From Pyrinomonadaceae bacterium (GTDB lineage Bacteria > Acidobacteriota > Blastocatellia > Pyrinomonadales > Pyrinomonadaceae), in contig JACMJZ010000026.1 in NCBI GenBank assembly GCA_014380365.1, positions 1-64,000 on the forward strand: a stretch of 64,000 bases of DNA, in the 5' to 3' direction. Below the pieces are notes generated by a model that was not told where the DNA came from, did no database searches, and was given only the letters and a program-made list of their open reading frames with translations. The stretch's first letter is position 1. The number at the start of each line of letters is the position of its first letter. The translations under genes were made by a program, and so were the position numbers. Below, in pieces: positions 57,310 to 64,000 of the stretch.

Positions 57310-58272
57310 TTATCGCTGGGCTGCTTCAGTTGAGGCTGCGGTGCTTCCCAGTCGCCGCGTAGACTCTGAGGGTTTGGTGATCACGCCGTCGCGAACCATC
57401 AAATCGTCGTCCGTGCCCATTAACTTGTCTGGCCCCGGCAGCCGCAGGTCATAGCCCGTGAATGACAGCCCTTCCCCAATTGCGTCCTCAGAGGCAGCGC
57501 CTAGTGAAGCCTTGCTAATAACTGCACCACGCAAAGTTTGCGGATTCTGTTTTGCGGCAAGTTCGGCATAAGGGCGATAGGCGTTTGGATAAATTGAGGG
57601 GTTTAGCGTGTTTAGTGCTGCGGCAATTGATCCATCTGCGTCGGGAAGTTGGCGAAGGTCGATGAGTTCATTCGGCACCCGCTGAAACTTTAGTTTGTAC
57701 TCGAGGACGGCGCGGTCAACGGTCCGGCGGGTAATTTGTACACCCGCATCAATCCCATCTTGTCGATGGCGCAGGCGCTCCGGCACCGTGACTCCAATCA
57801 AAATCAGGATCAGTAAGGGCACTGTCGCTGACGCGAGAAGTCCCGCGCGAGCGCAACGCGCCCCACAGAAATCCGCCGGCGATTTACGGATTGAGCGATA
57901 AAGTCTTCGACCCCCGAAAGCAATAAGAAGTGTGACGGGGAGCATCACCCATTTGAGCCGCCAGGCTGCGGTTTCCGCAGCGGCAATCCAGGACCAAATA
58001 TCGAGAGGGACCATCGAAAGGAACGCCAGGTTTGACTTGGCGCCACGTGACGAACGTTCGGTCAGGGCCATGAACGTCTGGGTCAGAAACGTAAGTGACA
58101 TTACCGTCCCCGTCACGACCAACAAGAGCGATCGACCGTAGGAGGGAAGCTCGTGTGTGGGTCGGGGAAGGGGCTCGCCAACGGCGCGTGCGCCGCAGGA
58201 CTGGCAGCCGTCACTCAAAGTGGCATTAAAAGTGGCGGCGGATTTATGACCACAGCAGGGGCAGATTGTCAC
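57310..58272 (-). CDS. Hypothetical membrane protein with N-terminal zinc ribbon
   Basis: CPCCGHKSAATFNATLSDGCQSCGA followed by TM segments. Confidence 0.65.
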   Translation of the reverse strand: MTICPCCGHKSAATFNATLSDGCQSCGARAVGEPLPRPTHELPSYGRSLLLVVTGTVMSLTFLTQTFMALTERSSRGAKSNLAFLSMVPLDIWSWIAAAETAAWRLKWVMLPVTLLIAFGGRRLYRSIRKSPADFCGARCARAGLLASATVPLLILILIGVTVPERLRHRQDGIDAGVQITRRTVDRAVLEYKLKFQRVPNELIDLRQLPDADGSIAAALNTLNPSIYPNAYRPYAELAAKQNPQTLRGAVISKASLGAASEDAIGEGLSFTGYDLRLPGPDKLMGTDDDLMVRDGVITKPSESTRRLGSTAASTEAAQR

Positions 58273-58326
58273 GTTGTCAGTACCTCAATACTAAAAGCAG
58301 AATCAATTGAAAGTCGCCGGGTGTGC

Positions 58327-59046
58327 CTAGCCAGCCTTGTGCACTAATGGCTGTTCAGCTCGTCGTTCGGACCCGGGGTTGGATGCGGAAAGAGCGGTTA
58401 GCGTCTCTTCGTCACTTCGTTCGGTAGTTCTTTTGTTCAACTCATACCACGTGTGATACATGCGATGAGCGAAGGTCCAGTAAGAACCCACCGCAAGTAC
58501 CCACAGCACTGCCGGCATTCGGTTAGCGAAGAAATTTGTCGAACCCGGATGGGTGCTCAAGGCGCCGATAATCAAAAGAACGACTCGCTCGGGGCGGCGC
58601 AGAAACCCTACATCACACTTGGGAATTAAACTCTCGGCCCGGGCGCTCGCGTAGCTTACCATAACTGACCCCATTAGTCCTGCGCCCGCGAGGAAAACAT
58701 TCAGGGTCGAGTGAAACTGCGTGTCGCGGGCATAAAAGACCATTAACCCGACGAATATCACCATGTCAGAGAGGCGATCCAGCGAGGAATCCAGGAACCC
58801 GCCAAAGCGTGTAACCCGGCCTGACAAGCGCGCCACCTGTCCGTCCAACATGTCAAAGAGATTGGCGACGAGCAGCACAATCCCCGCCCAGAAGAAATAG
58901 CCGAAGCCGAAAAGGAGTCCCGAGCCGACGTTGATGGCCACGCCGATGACGGTAAGAAAGTTTGGGTTGATATGGCCGTAGGCGAGCCAGCGCACCATCC
59001 CATCGATGATTCTTTGCGCCCCGCGGCCAATAGCACCTACAAACAT
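58327..59046 (-). CDS. CDP-alcohol phosphatidyltransferase family protein
   Basis: DMLDGQVARLSGRVTRFGGFLDSSLDRLSD (DG-x2-AR-x8-G-x3-D-x3-D). Confidence 0.93.
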   Translation of the reverse strand: MFVGAIGRGAQRIIDGMVRWLAYGHINPNFLTVIGVAINVGSGLLFGFGYFFWAGIVLLVANLFDMLDGQVARLSGRVTRFGGFLDSSLDRLSDMVIFVGLMVFYARDTQFHSTLNVFLAGAGLMGSVMVSYASARAESLIPKCDVGFLRRPERVVLLIIGALSTHPGSTNFFANRMPAVLWVLAVGSYWTFAHRMYHTWYELNKRTTERSDEETLTALSASNPGSERRAEQPLVHKAG

Positions 59047-59505
59047 TGTCTGGTTGGATTCTCCTCTACGCCATTATGCCCAAAACTGTTCGCACATGAC
59101 AGCTTTTGGAGATTAGCGGCGAATTTTAGGGAGGAGCTGTGACGCTGTCAAGGTAAGGAGCTTTGCGGGTAGTGTCCAAATTAAAAAGGGCGTCACCGCC
59201 TCATGAACGATCACGACCCTAACCGTAGCATCCTGCGTCTGGTTCAACGAACGTGTCCGTGATGCTCCCGCCAAGTAGCACGTCGTAAGTAAAGAAGGTG
59301 GATGCACAAGCAATGAGGACTACAAGCAAAACTGCCACGATCCGAATTGTGCGGCGGCTCATCATGGGCAGGATTGTATAACCCACGCAGCCATAATCCA
59401 AAGGTCTAAAGTCCAGATTAGGACGCTACCAGGTTTGCGTGCTGTGTGGGAATGTAGCGAGAGCCTCCTTATGCCCGGCGACACTCCCCGGGTCATGTGG
59501 AGTTC

Positions 59506-60099
59506 TTATTTCCGTTCCGACCCGCTCAGGTGCCTGGTTGTTTGTTCCGTCACGCTGAACGGTGAATCGATGAATTCGCTCGTATCGGCGGAGCGCAGGG
59601 CCGGAGGTTTTGCGTCTTCGTCCGGGTGGTTCGGTCCCTTTTGCGACGCCCGATTTGCAATCTCCACCAGTCTCTTGCTCACGACGGCGCCATTCACGAT
59701 GAGCGCTAACCCCAGGAAGAAGGGAATCACTCCAGCAATCCATATTCGACTGAGTATCTCCGCCTCGTCAGGCGAAACATTGGCGACGATCCCCTGCATC
59801 AAGACATACAGAAAGATTGACAACGCTATTCCCAAGCTGCTCACGATTACCCCGGCCTTGATTTCCCTGTAACGCTTGATCTCCGGCGTGATGCCTAGCC
59901 GCCGTTCCATTTCTTCCTTGCGTCGCTTCTGAGCCTGGCCGGAAAGAAAAATGTCGGCGACCCAGGTGTCGCTCCAATCGAATTTCTCGGCCGGCTCTTG
60001 AGTGTCAACAACCTGACGTACGGCGTGGAGATTCGCTCCACACATCGTGCAAAACTTTACCTCGTCGCTCTGTTTGGATGAACATCGCGGACAGAACAT
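59506..60099 (-). CDS. Zinc-ribbon hypothetical membrane protein
   Basis: MFCPRCSSKQSDEVKFCTMCGANL; two TM segments. Confidence 0.75.
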   Translation of the reverse strand: MFCPRCSSKQSDEVKFCTMCGANLHAVRQVVDTQEPAEKFDWSDTWVADIFLSGQAQKRRKEEMERRLGITPEIKRYREIKAGVIVSSLGIALSIFLYVLMQGIVANVSPDEAEILSRIWIAGVIPFFLGLALIVNGAVVSKRLVEIANRASQKGPNHPDEDAKPPALRSADTSEFIDSPFSVTEQTTRHLSGSERK

Positions 60100-60144
60100 G
60101 AGCCACTCCTATCCTGGGTGTTGCGGCAATATACTACTTACGCG

Positions 60145-60666
60145 TTAAGACTGGCTTTGGTTCGCGTCGTCGTGAATGGTGGTCAACCGCCTAATCTCGA
60201 AGTTGCGCGCGCCGGCGGGGGTTCGCACCACGACTTCGTCGCCTTCTTCCTTGCCCATCAAACTCCGGCCCACCGGTGAAGTGGTAGAGATCAAGCCTCC
60301 TTGCGGATCGCTCTCTTCGGGCGTGACCAGCCGGTAAGTGACTTCTTCATCGCGTTCGGCGTCAAACAAAACCAGGGTGGAGCCGTAAGCCGCTTTGTGG
60401 CGGGATATTTTCGAGACGTCAATGGTCGCGACCTCGCTGATTCGTTGGCGCAACTCCATAATCCGCGCTTTCACAATGCTCTGCCGGGCCAACGCCGCAT
60501 GGTATTCAGAGTTTTCGCGCAGGTCGCCAAACTCAAGCGCGCGTTTGATCTCTTTGGGAAGGTGAACGCGCAACTCGGATTCGAGTTCGTCGAGTTCCGC
60601 CTGCAACCTTGCTTTGATGGCTTGTGACAATTCGTTCCTCTCTTTTGGTAATAACTGCTGCGGCAC
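60145..60666 (-). CDS. greA: GreA/GreB family transcript cleavage factor
   Basis: DELESELRVHLPKEIKRALEFGDLRENSEYHAALARQSIVKARI; SPVGRSLMGKEEGDEVVVRTPAG. Confidence 0.9.
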   Translation of the reverse strand: MPQQLLPKERNELSQAIKARLQAELDELESELRVHLPKEIKRALEFGDLRENSEYHAALARQSIVKARIMELRQRISEVATIDVSKISRHKAAYGSTLVLFDAERDEEVTYRLVTPEESDPQGGLISTTSPVGRSLMGKEEGDEVVVRTPAGARNFEIRRLTTIHDDANQSQS

Positions 60667-60721
60667 AGCTGAACGGGACGGGCCCCGTCGCTATCCCGAC
60701 GCGTCGGGATTCCGACAAGAG

Positions 60722-61840
60722 CTAGGGTTGGCGGTGATACCTGGCTTCGTCAGGCGCGCCAAAGGATATCCCCGTATCGCGCGCCGTGCGCACTAGCTGA
60801 CCATCTGCCGGGACTGTCTTGACATTTGCGATTGCCAGGCTGATGGGAACTGTGATTACGTCGCCCGCCTGGAGCGCCACCATCATACCTCGTTTTCCGT
60901 CGACCAACGCACGCACCGCACAGGAACCGTAGTTTGTCGCCAGCATGCGATCGAAGGCATTGGGCCGTCCGCCGCGCTGCAAGTGGCCCAGAACCACGCA
61001 ACGAGCCTCTTTTCCAGTGAGCGTTTCAAGTTCTCTTTGGCAATACGAGCCGATGCCGCCCAGCCGCGGGGCGTGCTGCCTGTCGCCCTTGTCCTGGTAA
61101 ATCAGTTCGCGGCCAGTTTCGAGCGCACCTTCGGCGGCCACTACGATGCTGAAATTCGATCCAGCTTCGTCACGCGCACGTATTCTGTCAGCCACGGATT
61201 TCATAGTGAAGGGAATTTCCGGAATCAGGATTACGTCGGCGCCACCTGCGAGGCCGGAATGCAGGGCTATCCATCCGGTATTCCGGCCCATCACTTCCAG
61301 GATCATCACGCGGTCGTGCGACTCGGCGGTGGTGTGCAGCCGGTCAAGCGCGTCGGTTGCGATATCGAGCGCAGTGATAAAACCGAAGGTAAGTTCGGTA
61401 CAGGCAAGGTCGTTGTCGATCGTTTTGGGAACCCCGACGACCGGCACTCCCAGCCGATCAAATTCCACGGAGATCGCCAGCGTCCCTTCACCGCCTAACA
61501 CTACGAGCGCGTCGATGCCCAGGCGGCGAATATTCTCCACCGCCTCCTTGTAAACGGCGTCCGGTTTGGAGTCGACTCCTTCGGCACTCCGCTCAACAAA
61601 CTTCCCGCGGTTGCGCGTGCCCAGGATCGTTCCGCCGCGCGGCAACAAACCCCTGACGTCGGCGGCGGTAAGCGGGCGGGTTTGGGTTTCGCCCAACAAA
61701 CCCTCGAAGCCGTCTTCGATGCCGATGACATTCAGGCCGTATTGGCCGGTAGCTGTGGTTACCACCGCGCGAATCACCGCATTGAGGCCTGGAGCATCGC
61801 CGCCGCCCGTCAATATTCCAATGGTTTTATACATAAACAA
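60722..61840 (-). CDS. pfkA: 6-phosphofructokinase
   Basis: GILTGGGDAPGLNAVIRAVV; PKTIDNDLACTELTFGFITAL; VVLGHLQRGGRP; start may be internal Met at 61834. Confidence 0.95.
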   Translation of the reverse strand: MFMYKTIGILTGGGDAPGLNAVIRAVVTTATGQYGLNVIGIEDGFEGLLGETQTRPLTAADVRGLLPRGGTILGTRNRGKFVERSAEGVDSKPDAVYKEAVENIRRLGIDALVVLGGEGTLAISVEFDRLGVPVVGVPKTIDNDLACTELTFGFITALDIATDALDRLHTTAESHDRVMILEVMGRNTGWIALHSGLAGGADVILIPEIPFTMKSVADRIRARDEAGSNFSIVVAAEGALETGRELIYQDKGDRQHAPRLGGIGSYCQRELETLTGKEARCVVLGHLQRGGRPNAFDRMLATNYGSCAVRALVDGKRGMMVALQAGDVITVPISLAIANVKTVPADGQLVRTARDTGISFGAPDEARYHRQP

Positions 61841-61847
61841 TTACCAA

Positions 61848-61927
61848 GGCAGTAGCCCCGACCGTTAGGAAAGGCGCTCAAAGTTACCTTGGACACAGGC
61901 CCTCGCTAACGGTCGGGCTACTGCCCC
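61848..61927. repeat. Second REP-like family, inverted pair
   Basis: ggcagtagccccgaccgttagg ... cgctaacggtcgggctactgcccc. Confidence 0.88.
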
Positions 61928-62014
61928 ATACTGTGAATAGCGTATGACCAAGAGTAATTGAAGAGGGGGTGAGAGTCCAACCATCGAGGGTTCACAGTAT
62001 CGGGCTAAAACGAG

Positions 62015-62389
62015 ATGGTTGACCCTCCACTTGCTGCTCGCGTAGCATGTGCCGGGACGGGCGTGGATTGCTTCGAGTTTATCGGGTTCAATTTCATCAA
62101 GAGGGGCAGCTCAAGGTTGGAAATAGACGACGACGCAAAAGAGATCGTGAGAGACATTGGAACGGCGATCAACGAGTCGGTTGAAAACTCATCGAAGGTT
62201 GCCGAGGCCATCGAACGGCTGCGCGATGCAGGCTATGAGATGGAGTTGACCTTGCGGCTGGAAATCGGCTTGCGTCCACACGCCGGCGAGGATGGCGAGG
62301 AACGCGACACAACTCTCGACCTGACTGACGAGGATGTGGAAGTGCTGCAACGGATGAAGATTAGGATCGACCCGGAAGAAAAAGACTAA
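62015..62389 (+). CDS. Hypothetical protein
   Basis: IDDDAKEIVRDIGTAINESVENSSKVAEAIERLRDAGYEMELTLRLEIG; start uncertain. Confidence 0.55.
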   Translation: MVDPPLAARVACAGTGVDCFEFIGFNFIKRGSSRLEIDDDAKEIVRDIGTAINESVENSSKVAEAIERLRDAGYEMELTLRLEIGLRPHAGEDGEERDTTLDLTDEDVEVLQRMKIRIDPEEKD

Positions 62390-62390
62390 A

Positions 62391-62522
62391 GCAGAAGCCC
62401 GACCGTCAGGGAGGGCTCAAGTTTCAAGGCCGCAGCCACTTTTGAGAAAGCCCCAGCGCCTTATGAGAGCGATGGGGCTTTTGATTACTGAAGAACCCTC
62501 CCTGACGGTCGGGCTTTTGCCA
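62391..62522. repeat. Second REP-like family, inverted pair enclosing a terminator
   Basis: agcagaagcccgaccgtcagggagggctc ... ccctccctgacggtcgggcttttgcc. Confidence 0.88.
62447..62482. terminator. Bidirectional rho-independent terminator between convergent genes
   Basis: aaagccccagcgccttatgagagcgatggggctttt. Confidence 0.75.
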
Positions 62523-62588
62523 TGATCCCGGCCCGCCCGCACCGACAAGGCAGGCCCGCCCGCTAACGCAGGCGGTTCCGACAGATCA

Positions 62589-63983
62589 TCAAGGGCCGAA
62601 GCGCTGTCGATATTCGCCCGACACGATGAAGGACCTGACCATTTCAGCACCAATGTAGTCGCCATTGGCCTGATTCAACTTGTTCAACCAGAAATTATAG
62701 CCACCGAAATCAAGGCCAAACTCCGGCGGGTCATTTGGATTGCGACGCAGGTAGCCAAAATACTGCATCAGCACAAACGCCTTGTTGAACTCCTGGCTCG
62801 TGAGCGTGGCGTTTTCAGCCACCAGCCGCAACACATGGGCACGCGCCGGCGTGCTCGCGGTGTTACTTGCGCTGCCAAACGCGTTAATAGCTGCTGTCCG
62901 CGCCTCGGCCGTTGGGGTCACGCCGCCATTAGCAAAAAGAGCGTCAACAAACTGCGCCGGGGTCAGGGTTGTAGGATGTTTTGTTATGAAGGGTGCACGC
63001 GAGACGAAGTCCAGTGCGAAGAAGATCTTGTTATTGTTCAGCCGGGTCTGCCAGTCGCCGACTCCAACCTCCACCCCGTTGCCGATCTGCTGTGTGTCGG
63101 GTAGGAATTCAGCAAGCCTGACCGGCACCGGCGCGCCGGGCAGATTTCCGTAGCCGGCCTTGTACATGCGGTAGACGAGATAACCCGTCTCCTGAAATTC
63201 AATGGAAAGGTAGAAGGCCGCGGACACGTTGGCGCGCTTCACATCGATGCAGGCCGCGTCGGCGCCGCACGAAGTAATCTGATTCACCCAAAACCCCAGA
63301 CCACCCGTATCGGGCGCGCGGTTAAAAAAGTCAAGATAATGCTGGCGCACAAAGAACTCAGCGTTTGAAAAGGGATTTGGCGCATTCGGGGCATCATCGC
63401 TGGTAATGGTAACGGTGACAGTAGTGGTCGAGCCGAGTGTGCAGGCTACCGGGCTACTCAAGGTGACGTTGAACGTTTCCGCGCTTTCGTTGAAAGAGTC
63501 ATCCACGATGAAGACTGTAATGGTCTTCGAAGTTTCCCCACCGTCGAACCGTAGTGTGCCGGCAGTGGCCTCATAGTCAGATCTGTCCGTGGCCGTCTGC
63601 GGGGTGGCATCGTTCGTCGCATATTTAACGCTCGCCGCCCCGGCGGTATCGCCGGTGCGGGTCACCGCTAAATCAACCTTGATCGTCGCGTTGGGAGCTT
63701 CGTTGACGTTCGCCGTGCTGGCACTAAACTGCACTGTGTTGGGTCCGGGGCCGCCTGGCAAGTTCCAATTGAAGGTGACGCTGCCATCTGCGCTGCCATA
63801 TCCGTCGACCGCGATCTGGTATGTCGTGCCCGCGACTGCGGAAAACTGAACGCGACTGGTTAAAATGCCGCCCGGGTTATTCTCGTCGTCGTTTCGCTCG
63901 ATGAGGGTTAGGCCGTTGACAGCCGAGCCAGTGTAAACCGCTAGCAACGTGTCATATGTGCTGCCCACGGTTGTCATCGTCAC
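62589..63983 (-). CDS. Calx-beta plus DUF4214-like extracellular protein, 5' end possibly beyond window
   Basis: VSVKYATNDATPQTATDRSDYEATAGTLRFDGGETSKTITVFIVDDSFNESAETFNVTLS; FVRQHYLDFFNRAPDTGGLGFWVNQI. Confidence 0.82.
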   Translation of the reverse strand: MTMTTVGSTYDTLLAVYTGSAVNGLTLIERNDDENNPGGILTSRVQFSAVAGTTYQIAVDGYGSADGSVTFNWNLPGGPGPNTVQFSASTANVNEAPNATIKVDLAVTRTGDTAGAASVKYATNDATPQTATDRSDYEATAGTLRFDGGETSKTITVFIVDDSFNESAETFNVTLSSPVACTLGSTTTVTVTITSDDAPNAPNPFSNAEFFVRQHYLDFFNRAPDTGGLGFWVNQITSCGADAACIDVKRANVSAAFYLSIEFQETGYLVYRMYKAGYGNLPGAPVPVRLAEFLPDTQQIGNGVEVGVGDWQTRLNNNKIFFALDFVSRAPFITKHPTTLTPAQFVDALFANGGVTPTAEARTAAINAFGSASNTASTPARAHVLRLVAENATLTSQEFNKAFVLMQYFGYLRRNPNDPPEFGLDFGGYNFWLNKLNQANGDYIGAEMVRSFIVSGEYRQRFGP

Positions 63984-64000
63984 TGTGCCGCTGGTTGGCG

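Noticed and set aside
59219-59401. 60-aa ORF with TM helix (MSRRTIRIVAVLLVVLIACASTFFTYDVLL)
   Set aside because: Plausible small membrane protein but too short to support without homology or expression evidence

Overview
The window looks like a GC-moderate chromosomal segment of a Blastocatellia-type Acidobacteriota. That lineage call is an inference from gene content and was not searched. Core content: two VWFA-domain proteins; a type II secretion/type IV pilus-like operon (GspF, GspE, a GspD with a cohesin-like tail, two pseudopilins, a PilM-like protein); an ECF sigma/anti-sigma pair; a TonB-dependent receptor-like protein; the rplM-rpsI-rpsB-tsf-pyrH-frr block on the minus strand; an M48 protease; bacillithiol-related BshC and YpdA; mutL, msrA, a biotin carboxylase plus biotin carrier, greA-family, pfkA and others. 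Accessory stretches lie at about 31-37.4 kb (SH3/coiled-coil proteins, a patatin-like protein with a large membrane insertion, an 11 x 21-bp tandem array) and 42.7-47.9 kb (paralogous small membrane proteins, a degraded phzF copy, two peptidoglycan-binding lytic enzymes). The strongest unexplained signal is a class of short inverted arrays built from degenerate 7-nt units. Each locus has its own heptamer but the same architecture: a tandem arm, a loop, then a reverse-complement tandem arm. Many begin 0-4 nt from a stop codon, and several run in frame into proteins (GspG leader, HAD N-terminus, MutL linker, PhzF loop) or wrap a whole small gene (S23-like four-helix bundle). No tRNA, rRNA or CRISPR was recognised.
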